NCBI GenBank assembly: GCA_026874595.1
Contig: CM049318.1
Coordinates: forward strand, 18,586,241 to 18,650,240
Source: Sipunculus nudus
Lineage: Eukaryota > Annelida > Sipuncula > Golfingiida > Sipunculidae
DNA length: 64,000 nucleotides
Direction: 5' to 3'
The translations under genes and the position numbers were made by a program. Below, piece by piece: positions 52,461-64,000 of this stretch (its first letter is position 1; the number at the start of each line of letters is the position of its first letter). Under the pieces are notes generated by a model, which saw only the letters and a list, made by a program, of their open reading frames with translations, was not told where the DNA came from and did not search any database.

Positions 52461-54449
52461 TACATGTAATAACGGATCATATCCTTGCAAGGCAATAATG
52501 TTCCGAATATACGATGACGGACAATCTCCTGGTGAGTAAACACAGACCAGTGCGTCAATCAAATCAATCAACACGGGATGTCCTCTTAACAGGGTACATT
52601 TATAATATTCATAATTCATTTTTATCCCTTTATAAATTGCAATTGCCCTTAATGATTTGTTGACCAGGAAACAGAAGGACACAGTAATTATTGCATAAAC
52701 CTTGTAGCGTGCATGAATATTTAGGTAAAAGCAAGGAAGTTTGATTAAGCTTTTATCTTTATAATCCTCATAAATCGGAGTGCTATAATATAACCACCAT
52801 ACAAATAGGGTTCATTACGTAGAAATAGTCCCTTGGTATTGCCTTATATTCAGTTGGCTTTAATAACCATGGTCGTTTTGCAGAAAAATAGTACGCGGCA
52901 TGGGATTGTATTCAGGTTGGTTCAGGTTAGTTCAGATAAGGTGAACATTGAAAACTGCCGTCCCCTACCTTAACCTTTTTATTGAATATTTAAAATCAGG
53001 ATGTTGGCCATACATGGTATTATCTTTCAATATAACGACCATCTCTAAACTTGTTTCTCTCCGTTAACTAACTGAGTTGACCTTAAGATTCGCGGTTCTT
53101 TGAAGTTGCGATTTTGTTCATCGTATGGCAAGGGATACATTTTCACGATATCACCATATAAAAGCATACACGAACCTGTATAATATAAATTAATTATATA
53201 ATTATATCAATATCGCATATATCAATCCTAATACAAATGTTGATGGATTGAGCTTTTCGTGGCGCCACCTGCATCAAATTTCATTTTAGGGGGAAAGCTT
53301 GAAAACCTTTGAAAATCTTTACCGTGATCATTCAGCCAAATTGTGCAATTTTTCACAAAATAATCCAAGAGACGAGCTGTTTCAAGCTTGTTCAAATTGT
53401 TTTGGTTCACTGAGTTTTGGCCTAGTTACTGGAATTTGAACTTAGTCATTTGGTCAAGTAAGCATACTAACATAACAGTCTCAAAAACGATAGGAGCTAG
53501 CATCACCAGATTTTGTGCAAATGCTGGTCACATGACTTATATTTGAAATTGAAGTTTTGTGGCTCCACCTACATTGCCCTGTTTTTTACGTGCAAAAAAA
53601 ATCAAAATTTTTGCCTCTTACACCTGAAAATGTTTTAAGATGAAACTGCCCAGCTAAATGGTTAGATTTTTTTACCCACGAATTATTCTAGAGTAGGGTT
53701 ATTTCAATTATATAAGAATAAATTGGGTTCATTGATTTATGATAGAGTCATAGAAAAGTGAAATTGCTTGGTCTTGTGGCCATTAGTAAGTATATTTCAA
53801 ACTGATGGCTGCTAAAGTTATCTTCTACAAAATTTTTGTTTCAACTTCTGTTACATTGTACAAACATTATTCTTAGATGGCCTTTGTTAAAGTTTACATA
53901 ATTGCATTTTGGCAGTATTATTGCACCATGAAAGTAATGTAAGATACTTTGGTAAACATGGCTAGCAGATTTATCGTATTAACAAACTGAGCTCTTTAGA
54001 TATATAAGCAAAGCTGTACAGGCAACTTAAATAATTGCATGGTTCCATGTCCAGTTTATGTGAAAGATAAATCCATGAATAAAATATAACTGTATTCTGA
54101 TTTTGCTTTCAACAAAGCAGGCATATATTATTAAAAAAAAATGAAAAAAAAAAAAATCTTATGAATATGCAACTTGAAAAAAGTAGCCAAAATCTTATCT
54201 TTCAGTATGTATACACAAATTTAACCACATGCAAAAATTTTGTTTGTCTTTATTAATAGCTTGGCAGACTTGGCAGAATTGGCAGAATGCCAACTGTATG
54301 AGACGTTATAATAGGTCAAGAGTCCACTTAGTGCAGCCAGGTATAGGTCAAGAGTTATCTCAGTGCAGTAGCTGCTGGTAATTAGCTTTGCTTGACTTAG
54401 GGCAACTGCCTGCCTCAGCTGAGATTAGTCAGCCCAGTGCACTGGACTC
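52461..54449. other. Intron sequence (right), deletion site of exons 6-7
   Basis: Mirror of left intron sequence. Near 53,195-53,215 the sequence passes from the equivalent of about 41,595 to about 39,910 on the left, omitting about 1.68 kb with exons 6 and 7. Retains GGTGGCGCCACC near 53,261. No gene. Confidence 0.7.
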
Positions 54450-54935
54450 AAGAGAAGTATGATGTATCTGCTTGAAATTTTGACCTGTCCGTGCATCTTT
54501 GATGGCTTTCTCGTACACATGATTGGTGTAGCCACCTACAATGATTTTTGCACAGCGTATGTACTTGCTAATTTTTCAGGAGGGATTTGATATTTCAGCC
54601 TAAATTGGGAATATCTATACATATATCGGATAGCTTCGTCGTATTCAAGACTGTTGGCGCCACCTACAATCATTTTTGCATAGTGTATGGTCCTGCTTAT
54701 TTCTCAGGGGTGATTTGACATATATGCCTGATATTACGCATGTCGAAACATCTCGGATAGTTTTTTTGTATACAAGATTTGTGGCATCAGCTACAGCTGT
54801 TTCATGCATCTGTGCACATAGCCCAAGATTGGTTTGAAGTATCTGCCTGAAATTTGCACGTCCATACATTTTCGATGGCTTTCTGGTACACAAGACTAGT
54901 TGTGCTAGCTACAATCATTGTGTGTTGTGTAAATC
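54450..54935. repeat. Diverged tandem repeat, about 120-130 bp units (right)
   Basis: Inverted copy of the 38,218-38,680 array, with the same four units. Confidence 0.7.
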
Positions 54936-55659
54936 AATGCCAGTATATCAGGAGTGACGTTTTTGTAATTGGTGCTTATACTCGGGTTCAAAATGTTTAA
55001 TACTTGCATTGTACATATACATGGCACATTTGCATTTGAAAAGTAATGGTTCTATTTGAAAGCATTATATCTGATGTATATCCCATTGCATAGGTTGGCA
55101 CTAGGCCTGTAGGTCTTGTTTATCTTGCATGATAACATATCTTTAACTCGTGTCCACAAATGACCTCAATTTAAGCACTATGATGGTAATCTAGACTGCA
55201 AATGCATTCCATTAGTGTAATTTTTGGAAGTAAATCATTTCATTAATACAAATTTCGGCCGTTTTACAAAAAAAGTATACTGATGTATATAACCAATTAG
55301 GATAAACATGGGAATATTAGATAAAAAGTAAGAAGTTAAAGTAAATATATCTTTATTGCCTTATGTATGAGTTGTGGTCCGGTCCCGCTATGGGCAGTCC
55401 CGCACTAAGTGTGGACCAAGCGGACTGGTCCATTTATCGATGCAATAGAACTACAAGAATGTAAAGAAATAACTTCCGTTGGTAATTAAGTCAAATATGT
55501 TTATATAAATTTTCTTTAAGTAATAAAGCATACTAACTATGCAATACCGTCATTGTTAAATAAGTTTGAAAAAATAATGAAACAATAAATGCATTAAAGA
55601 CTCTAAATGTTCTCCCCGTTTTACTCTCAGACTTCTGTGTTACTCCTTATTAATATATA
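54936..55659. other. Intron sequence (right), GGACC-rich block
   Basis: Mirror of 37,479-38,217. The GGACC/GGTCC-rich block lies at about 55,370-55,435. No gene. Confidence 0.5.
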
Positions 55660-57138
55660 CTAGCAGCTCCCGTGGAAAATCCACGGTTCTCTAAGATAAT
55701 CAGTTTATCTCATGCATATATTTGTAATGAGCTGATAGGAACTAAATGACGCATATTTAATCCTAAGATTTTTGCAGGAACTGTTGTCATGTGTTTCACT
55801 TATATGATATAAAGATTACTTCTGCAAGAATTATCCAGGAACACCCTCCCCAAAAATATTAATACAAAAAAAAATATTCTTTTCCAGAAATCACACAAAA
55901 AAAAATTTTGAAAGAGGCGTGAGGCATATACAGGGTGTACGCATTTTTAAGCGAGTAGTCTTTTTTCCGATAGAAAACATAGGTCCGACAGCTTCATTGC
56001 TTGGAAAATATCGTAGATATAACGATTGTATAAAGAAGCAGTCTACCACGAAATGATATGAAAGATGATTTGTATTAGTTGAAGCTCAGGCGACATCATG
56101 ATACACGATGTTTATTCAGTGTAGACAGTTGAGAGTATAGTCTAAGGCATGTTAAGAGACACGTGCGTTATTTGTATTCACATGCATATGTCGTTGAAGT
56201 CTCTTGTACGCGAAACGTATGGCTACCAATGTGAGAAGGATAAGCCCAGAAAAATATATTCCAACAGTATTACATTTTTGCTTTAAGTATTGTAAATTGT
56301 CATGGAATAAGCAGGTCTGATACAAAATTGACAACTTACCCAGATAAAAGGAAGGCAGGTTGATATATTTCGATAAAAACATTTAGCAAAGAAACCAACT
56401 GGAGCCTTGGTTCTTTGCATTGTCTTTCAGCAAATTCACACAAAATGTAACATACAGATTTTGCTGAAAATCTGTAGAGGTGTAGAATAAAACTGCATCC
56501 GTAATCCATACCAGTTTTGGAGGTAATCGGAATCAACATAATATATTTTTTTCTTAAGTGCCATAATCATAATTCCACAAAGGAATAATTATAAGGGGCT
56601 ATTCCTTTGTCCCCGAGCAGAAGCCGCCCATTCGTATGCAGTTGTTCTGCCACTCGCCTGGTGAACCCGTGTTTCTGAACCATGACAATGTTTTACGAAC
56701 ATTTGAACGAACGACTTCATGATTATTAGATTCTGGCGGGGGTTTCAAAGTCATTAAGAGATTGAGGACCCTTAGAAGTGTGTGCAACCCCCCCCCCCCC
56801 CCCCCCCCCCGTGCTTCCTTTTTGAAAAAAAAACTTTTTTAAACAACCCATAAATCGGCCGAACTATTAAAACTATGGTAATCAAAGAAAAATACTTCTG
56901 AATGTATAAAAATCAACATACCTGCATGTAAACCTATAAAACGGTGCTCGTGTAAAGGGTCTAAGCTCTTTGTGTCCACTCAAGGGAAATATGCTCCCTA
57001 TTAAAAGATTCATGTGGACATTTTTTTCCGCGCTTGAATTTAAAATCTTTACTTCCTTTTGACAGAGTAAAGTTCCTTAACAGGCGATAAAATGGAAATG
57101 GGGTTCGTTGGGGATAATAGGTCGCCTCCTGAAAAAGC
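55660..57138 (-). mobile_element. Helitron-like copy C' (right arm)
   Basis: Mirror of copy C. The CTAG end lies at 55,660-55,663, followed inward by the CCGTGGA/TCCACGG hairpin. The G run, here a C run at about 56,790-56,812, is roughly twice as long as on the left. Confidence 0.55.
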
Positions 57139-59686
57139 GTGACAGGCGAAAAATGTTTTGCTGACCATTTGTAGAGGGTTGAGGTAAAAACATATCAGTA
57201 GTCCATTTCATTTTGGAGGTTATAAGAATCATGACAATTTATATCTTCTAATTAAACCATTATGAAAAAGGACCATTCCTTTCCCTGTGTGGAAGCCACC
57301 CGTTCGTATTTATTTGTTCTGCCACTCGCAAGGTGAACTCGTGTTACTGAAGCATGACAAGTGTTCACACATAAAACGCATATACGTGAACACATGGCTG
57401 ATATTATAGGAGATTCTGGTGGAGGTCTGTACGCCCTGACTACAGATTATAGTTTGTTATCAATTTAAAGATGTACTGGTGATATTTTTTTCATGTTTCA
57501 CCGTCCCTACAGACAACGTATCTTAACAAACATATATAATTGTTGAGTTAGAATAGATCTGCGCCTCTCGCACTGCACACAGTAATAGATGAATGTTCAA
57601 CAAACATAAACATTGATAAAATTACTGCATCTTGCTTCATGGCCATAAGAAAAGGATTTGAGAGCCTGAATCATTCAATTTCATTAAGCAAACTAAAACA
57701 ATCCGGCGTCATCAATACTGAACTTATTTGGTTTAAAAATTATTTGTCTAACAAAAGACAATTAGTAGTGTGAATGGGGAAATCTTTAAAGAGTGCGTTT
57801 TGAATAACGGGACCCCTCGAGGCACAATTCTAGGTCCGGTTTTATTCCTTGTGTATATTAATGACTTGCCCAAATATTTAAAAGAGAAATGTATGATATA
57901 TGCGGATGACATCTCAATATATCCTTCCTCAGATTCACCCACTGAGGCGACTAACCCCCTTCAGAAACTTATTGACATCGCTCTTGAGTGGTTACATAAT
58001 CACCGACTTTGTATAAACCCTGTAAAATCCACGGTACTTTTATTCGGCCAAAATCAGAAAACCGATTTAGAGATCATTATAAATGATATCACATTACATC
58101 CTATCCAGAGTACGAAATTATTAGGTATAATCATTGACTCTAATCTGACTTGAAGAGAGCATATTCAGCTTCTATGCGAAAAATTATAATCTAAATTAGG
58201 AATACTCTTAAGCCTCAGTAAGATACTGTCGACTATCAGCCTTAATTACTTATATTTTGCCCTTTTTCAAAGTGACATAGATTACTGCATATCTGTTTGG
58301 GGCAGTTGTTTTAAATCTTATTTAAATAGAGTCCAAAAGCTTTAGAACAAAGCCGCACGCGTCGTCACAAAAAAACTTGATAATAACACTTCGTCTGCGT
58401 CATCAGTTAAACAACTAGGTTGGATGACCGTGGAAGAAAGGTATCGGTATTTTTTTGTGTTCAATTGTATATAAATGTTTGTCTGAAGATGTACCTGAAT
58501 ATTTTAAAACTGTTCTCAGGTTGCAACGGATGCCATATGAAACACGGTCTGCTGACAGCCATAATTTGATTTTACCCAGGCCCAGGCGTGAACGTTTTAA
58601 ATCTAGTTTTAGCTATGCAGGTCCATATCTATGGAATCAGCTGCCTTTATCCTTAAAGTATTCCTCAGATCATGGCCATTTTAAGCGTTTATATAGATGT
58701 TTGATGCGACAATAGCACAATTTTATATTATTCTAACTTGTATATTACCATAAATCTACCTTTCATCAATTTCATGAGATTGATATGTATTTTATTTTAT
58801 TTTATTTTCAATTTCTTCAACGTAACGACTATATTCCATTACTGCATAACATCTTTTAATCGTTTGCGCTATATTTTGAACTATGTATTTAATATATATA
58901 GCACTATGTCATGTTTAATCTGTATCTGTATGATGTATATTTTATTCATTTTATATCTTCAAACTTTATCCAGGACCCTGTTGAAAACCAGCAAATGAGC
59001 TAAATATAGGTTATCCTGGTAAAAGATGTTTGAAATAAATAGAATGAACCCCCCCCCCCCCAACTCGAATGATAATTTAGTTTTGGGGCACATGACTCGG
59101 CCGAACCTTTTAAACCATGGTTATCATGGAAATATAATTTTGAATGTATAAAAATCAACATACCTGTAACCCATACAAAATTTGTCAAACGGTGGTCCCA
59201 TCACTAATGTCAGTGCCCAGTGTTGACCAAACTGCAAAGCCCTCGCATTGAAAGCGGAGTCATGTGGTCTTTTGATTAAAAACCTTTACTTCCTTTTGAG
59301 AGAGACAATTCCTTTAGAGGCGTTACAATATGGATATGGGGGATCAATGAGGATTTTAGTTGACCCGCGTGACCGTGAATTGCCTTTTGGGCAGGACATG
59401 CGCTGTCGCCACGGTCTTAACAAGCCAGTGAAAATCCCCGAGGCGTCTCCTGAAAAAGCGTCCCAGGCATAGAGGAACTTGCAGCACAAAAGAATTAGGC
59501 ACACCTAATGGGGAAATATTAAAATTATTAATTATTCAGCTTAATAGAGCATGATCCCGCAAATTAAAACAAACTGTTCCTAGAAGCGCACGCCTCAGAT
59601 ACGTCATCCAAATTTGGAGAGTCAAATCACAACGGAAGCAGGTAAACCGTGGTCTAGAAAAAAACCTAACTCCGTATTAATTATAT
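57139..59686 (-). mobile_element. Helitron-like copy B' (right arm), interrupted by LINE
   Basis: Mirror of copy B with the same LINE insertion, so both insertions predate the arms' separation. The C run at 59,048-59,061 is shorter than its left G run. Confidence 0.5.
57512..59028 (+). mobile_element. CR1/L2-type LINE, 5'-truncated (right arm)
   Basis: Mirror of 34,125-35,640. The RT frame (57,770-58,153) keeps NGTPRGTILGPVLF and MIYADD. A 2-nt deletion near 57,768 breaks the frame upstream, and 9 nt are missing near 58,062. The C-terminal frame is at 58,455-58,715. The right copy reads NGTPRGT where the left has NGTPRDT. Confidence 0.75.
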
Positions 59687-60136
59687 ACATACACCCATTA
59701 AGAACTTACACATGTTAGGTGTTTTAATCCTTTTAAGCATTTTACTGGGTGTCAGGAGAGTCCAAGCTAACGGGTTGAAACAAAATGTTGTTTTAGTACA
59801 TTTATTGTGGTTAAGGGGTCCTTCTTTGAGAAACTAACTTAAAAACACAAATGCATTGTCCGCAAAGGGGAAAATTATCCGTTTAAACTTCTCAAATAAA
59901 ACAAAATCATCTAAACATAGCACAAGCAATAAAATAAAATAAAAAAAGGTGGTCCGAAAAAGTTCGGATTGGTCCAGTCCAAGAATGAGCGGTCCGGTAT
60001 TTTACGTCAGTGGTCCGGTCTGGTCCAGCTTAATAATGTGAACCTGACAGGTCCAAGCGGTCCGGTCTGCACCTCTATTATATATAGTATTTATTATATA
60101 TTTCCTTCTCTATTAACCCTCATGGGTTTTTCACAG
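59687..60136. other. Intron sequence before exon 8'
   Basis: Mirror of 33,016-33,465, including the GGACC-rich block at 59,950-60,075. Only about one base differs from the left arm over the 170 bp next to exon 8'. Confidence 0.6.
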
Positions 60137-60280
60137 GTATTTGGGCAGTGTGGACCAGTTACGGATCTTGCAGTGTCGCATGTGGAACTGGATTTAGGCT
60201 GCGGTCTAGAGATTGCCAGACGACAAACTGCCGGGGAACAAGGATTGAAACACAATCTTGTTATGCTGGACCATGTCGCA
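60137..60280 (+). CDS. TSP1-domain exon 8' (right gene)
   Basis: IWAVWTSYGSCSVACGTG, then RSRDCQTTNCRG and QSCYAGPCRS. It reads closer to a consensus TSP1 start (WTSYGSCS) than the left copy (WDSYRPCS). Acceptor TTCACAG, donor A/GTAAAT, phase 1-1, 144 bp. Confidence 0.9.
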
Positions 60281-60848
60281 GTAAATATTTTTTATTGGAC
60301 ATGTGACACTGCACAAGTAAAAGACAGTGAAAAATGATGATAGACAAGCCCTTCATTTAATTCCTGATGACACAATTCAAATGTTAAATGATTTTAATAT
60401 CTATAACTCCCGTAATCCTGGTATACCCCTCCTTCTCTGTAAAGATTTACTAAAAACGCTTTCGGTAAAGATTTTAGATTAAAACTTCCTTTGATTTCCA
60501 TGTTGATCTTGTATAATCAGGTAACTAACTCTTTGTAAGTCTTGTTCAGTCTTGTGAATCATGGCAGTAATGACAAGCATTTATGTCCACAATGAAAGAA
60601 ATATCCAGTATTTTCATGAATTGTATCTGACTTGTCATATTATGAATCATTTATTTAGAATGATAGAATGACGCATATTTAGAAGAATTTACAGAATTTA
60701 GAATACCTGGTTAAGCATTGTTGCTTGTTTTGACTGCATTAGGATGCTTTAGCTTTCAGGAGGGTTAATACAAACTCATAAAATAAATGGCACTGTTTCA
60801 ATTACATTCATGTACATTCATTTTCTTATGTTACCATTATAGCTTCAG
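60281..60848. other. Intron between exons 8' and 9'
   Basis: No gene. Homologous to the next intron downstream by tandem duplication, as in the left arm. Confidence 0.6.
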
Positions 60849-61001
60849 GAAGCTGGGGACAATGGGCACAGTGGACTTCCTGTTCAGTCACATGTGGAGA
60901 CGGGACACGGATCAGAACAAGACCTTGTGACGTCACGCCCTGTCCGAACAGTAACCCGCGTGACATGGAAACTCAGTCATGCAACATGCCAGCTTGTGCA
61001 G
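60849..61001 (+). CDS. TSP1-domain exon 9' (right gene)
   Basis: SWGQWAQWTSCSVTCGDG, then RTRPCDVTPCP, NSNPRD, and QSCNMPACAG. Acceptor GCTTCAG, donor G/GTCAAT, phase 1-1, 153 bp. Confidence 0.92.
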
Positions 61002-61948
61002 GTCAATGGCCTTACCAACTTTAAGAACTCTTCCGCTAACATTTCAGAAAACATAGATAATTACGTTCATATTAAACTGTCACAGGATATATTATCGGAG
61101 GTAATCCTGTATGAAGCTCTGTATGTCACTCAGGAAGGTTAAAAATATAGGAAACATTTAAACTAAGACAAGTCTGGCTGCAAAATCTGGGATGCAATTT
61201 TTAATATGCACTGTTTTAGAATTGTTGTAGCTAACACTGATCTCAAAACCTGATATTATCTTTGGAGATATTAACTTCACTGTCGATATTCACCCCATAA
61301 TACAAATCATCTATCCGTGTCTGATTTTAAAAGCAAGCGTGCTTTGAGAGAATAAAGATAGCAATGTGTTAAGTAACTGGTACCTGAACTACCCTTTGGA
61401 ACATTACATTATGTGTGGATTGATGGATATGATTCGACTCGTGTTTAATTGAGCATTATTACGTCATTATTATATATTGAAAATAAATGCCGAATTCAGA
61501 ATAATAATTGGAATTAATAATATATTGGAAACTTCACTGTATAAAGTAATTTAGAATGAGATGAAATGGCTAGAAAAAAAGCAAAATCTTTGCCACCCAA
61601 TTTTCTCCAATTTTCATGGTATACATGTGGATCAGAACCTTTATGATCAGCTAATCAATTCTTAGTTCAAATGTGAATCATGACAGAAACAACACACATT
61701 GACATCCACAATAATTATAAAATATTTTTCTTTCGAATTTTATCTGTCATTTAATAAAGTATGTCTTTAGTATTGCAGATATAAAAAAAGAATTTACAGA
61801 ATTAAGAGTATCTGGTTAAGCACTATGGCTTGTTTTTACCGAAATACGATGCGTTAACTATTAAGAGGGTTAAGTGTTAATATAAACTTCTCATAAATCC
61901 CACGGCATCGTTTCAATCCCATACTTATTTTATCATTAAAAGCTTTAG
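61002..61948. other. Intron between exons 9' and 10'
   Basis: Mirror of 31,205-32,150. No gene. Confidence 0.6.
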
Positions 61949-62101
61949 GAAGCTGGGGGCGATGGGCACAGTGGACTTCTTGTTCAGTTACATGTGGAGA
62001 CGGCCAACGGTCCAGAAGCAGACCCTGTGACGTCACACCATGTCCGAACAGCAACCCACGTGACACGGAAACTCAACGGTGCAATAGGCAAACCTGTCCA
62101 G
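61949..62101 (+). CDS. TSP1-domain exon 10' (right gene), last in the right copy
   Basis: SWGRWAQWTSCSVTCGDG and the rest as in exon 10, identical over 153 bp. Acceptor GCTTTAG, donor G/GTAAAC. The donor is intact, but the duplicated segment ends 676 bp later, and no exon 11 equivalent is seen up to 64,000. The right gene therefore appears 3'-truncated unless it splices beyond the window. Confidence 0.92.
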
Positions 62102-62267
62102 GTAAACATATTTAGAAACTAAAGAAAATAACGTTCCCATTAAACTGTTACATGGTAAGATGAAACATAGCGTTGATTGTTATCGGAGATCATCAACTGG
62201 GATGTTTGTCGCGAAATATTTTGTGATCCAGGTTCTTTCAGCCTTTCAAACCTTCAGTAATCTTTAT

Positions 62268-62777
62268 AATTAATACCTAGTTGGTTTTTTCTAGACCATC
62301 GTTTACCAACTTCCACTTCGATGCGGACTTCCAAATTCGGCACACGAATCGTCGGTGGGCTCTTTTAGGACAAGTTTATTTTCTTTTGCTGGATAATTTC
62401 CTATTTAGCTGCACAATAAATATTTTAATATTTCCCTGTAAGGTGCCCCTATTTCTTTTGTGCTTCAAGGTACCCCACGCATGTCACGCTTTCTCAGGAC
62501 GCACCTTGGGTATTTTCTTTGATTTCGACCTCACTGGCCTGTTAAGACCATGGTCAGAGCGCATGTCCTGTCCAAAGAGCTCTTTTGCGCAATAGCTGTC
62601 AAACTGGTCCACATTAATCCCCATTGATCCCCATATGCATTATTATGCCGCCAAAGGAAGTTTACTCTCTCGAAAGGAATTTAAGAATTTTAATCCAAAA
62701 AACCACACGACTCCGCTTTCAATGCGAGGGCATTTCAGTTTGGTCACCATTGAGGACTGAGACCAGTCACGTGGCCA
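62268..62777 (+). mobile_element. Helitron-like copy A', truncated at the palindrome edge
   Basis: The first about 510 bp of copy A (mirror of 30,376-30,885). Homology stops at GTGGCCA at 62,771-62,777 and the 3' part with the CTAG terminus is missing. Confidence 0.55.
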
Positions 62778-62814
62778 CTGTAAAAATTAAACTTGAAAAA
62801 CTCATTACAAAATA

Positions 62815-63755
62815 AACAAGAGCACCGCAAATGCTGCATAATACGCCGTTGGCCACTGTGACCACTGACCTTATTAAATATGCGTGAATTTGCTGAGAAT
62901 GTAATTCAAGTGAGAAATTGTATTGCTTAATACTCATCATGAGTTACATAAAAATCCATCAGATTTTTGGCAGGTCAGGGTAGTGCAACAAAACTGTGGT
63001 GACCTGATTAATTACAAATGCATGGATTTAGCTGGAAATACAATTTAGGAGAGAAATTTTATTGATTAACATTTCTGTAAAGTTTAATCAAAATCCATCA
63101 TTTTCCTCGTTAGTTATCATGGTGACACCACAACATAGCTTAGTGAATACCCCTCTGACCTAAATAAATATGCGTGAATTTTTGCCCATAATAACACTCG
63201 GGTGAGTTAATCTATTGGTAAATAGTTATTGTGAGTTTATTGCGGCGACACTAAAAGTTAACGGGTGGATAGACAGACGGACGGTGGGTGTACCATAATA
63301 AGTCCCGTCATGTGCGTCGAAATCATTAAGTTGTTACAGAATCCCGTAACCTTTTTTCAAGAAATAGTGTCGCATATGAAATGCAATAATTTTGTTTAAA
63401 ACAATTCATAAAAAATCCAAAGATTATTCAAGTGTGACAAAAACCTAATCAGCTCCGAAAACGCATATGATGCACCTGCTACAACAATCAGAAGTTTATT
63501 TTAATTAAACTTGTCGAGATATCGCATATGAAATGTAAACATTTTGTATGAAAAACACATAGAAAAAAATCATCCAAGTGTGATCAAAACCTAATCAAAT
63601 CTGGAGACCCATAAGATGCACCTGCTACTACAATCGGAAGTAGATCTGAGCAAAAACGTTTTAAGATATCGCGTCGCATAACAATTGTTAACGGACGGAC
63701 AGACGGGGGGAGCTGACCACTATACCCCCGCTCCGCTGAAGCGGGGGATAAAAAC
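62815..63755. repeat. Repeat element with tandem modules and GC-rich hairpin end
   Basis: It begins about 38 bp beyond the palindrome edge with ACAAGAGCACCGCAAATGC. It contains about three 150-165-bp modules (ATGCGTGAATTTGCTGAGAA-type, near 62,880, 63,020, 63,170) and two about 160-bp modules sharing AAACCTAATCA and GATGCACCTGCTAC (near 63,443 and 63,590). It ends in the hairpin CCCCGCTCCGCTGAAGCGGGG near 63,727-63,747. Class not recognised. Confidence 0.55.
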
Positions 63756-64000
63756 ATCTTGTTTCAAGAAGTTACTTAAAACTATTTTTAAGCTACACTA
63801 TAAACACATTAACTGCAATGCTTCATAGTTGTACGCAAGTGAATTTATATTATCATAAACGATTTTAACTGTTTATCTCTACCAGTCTTCTGAATTTTTA
63901 GTTGTATTATTTACCTTTGTATAGTCATAATTTTTTTTTATTTTTTAATCCCTCCGTATTTTTTAATATTTAATCAGTTTATGCTGCATAAGATTTAGTC
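63756..64000. other. Right end, no feature seen
   Basis: AT-rich sequence with no coding signal. Confidence 0.5.

Larger units (their letters stand above)
47860..62777 (-). repeat. Right arm of large inverted duplication
   Basis: About 14.9 kb, the inverted copy of 30,376-47,771. It is shorter because it lacks about 710 bp of the 180-bp array, about 742 bp covering exon 5 and its minisatellite, and about 1.68 kb with exons 6 and 7. It has about 610 bp (exon 4b) absent from the left arm. The outer edge is sharp at 62,777. Confidence 0.95.

Noticed and set aside
1-64000. tRNA, rRNA or other structured RNA genes
   Set aside because: No cloverleaf-like or rRNA-like segment was recognised by reading; a covariance-model scan was not possible here.

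Overview
This is eukaryotic, intron-rich, AT-rich nuclear DNA dense in repeats: (TA)n, (GA)n and (AAT)n microsatellites, minisatellites, LINE, Ty3-type and Helitron-like remnants. Single-domain thrombospondin type-1 (TSP1) exons and GCCCCCGCC-type dispersed repeats suggest a lophotrochozoan, most likely a bivalve mollusc. The species assignment is inference.

Layout. 1-670: the terminal exon of a cytochrome P450 gene on the + strand. 670-4,190: repeats only. 4,190-9,780: a nearly complete two-ORF LINE whose ORF1 begins with an RNase H1-type hybrid-binding domain; ORF1 has an in-frame stop and ORF2 one frameshift. 9,780-17,500: no gene seen, but a 349-bp MITE (12,390-12,738) and a foldback-like element (about 13,168-15,495). 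19,260-47,165: a minus-strand gene made of at least 16 single-domain TSP1 exons, all phase 1-1. Its introns hold a Myb/SANT-like ORF, a LINE scrap, a decayed Ty3/Gypsy element with integrase upstream of RT (Gmr1-type order), Helitron-like elements and satellites.

The dominant structure is an imperfect palindrome. Sequence from about 30,376 to 47,771 is repeated inverted from about 47,860 to 62,777, around a spacer of about 90 bp centred near 47,815. The right arm therefore carries a second copy of TSP1 exons 1-4 and 8-10 on the + strand, head-to-head with the left copy. The arms differ by substitutions and by four large indels. These remove TSP1 exons 6 and 7 and most of exon 5 from the right copy, and one exon (4b) from the left copy. 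Neither copy shows a first exon with a start codon and signal peptide.

The TSP1 protein would be a secreted or membrane-anchored extracellular adhesion protein (hemicentin/coadhesin/SCO-spondin-like in layout); which one cannot be decided. The palindrome may be a real inverted segmental duplication or two haplotypes joined in assembly. Arm divergence rules out a simple fold-back of one molecule but not the haplotype explanation.
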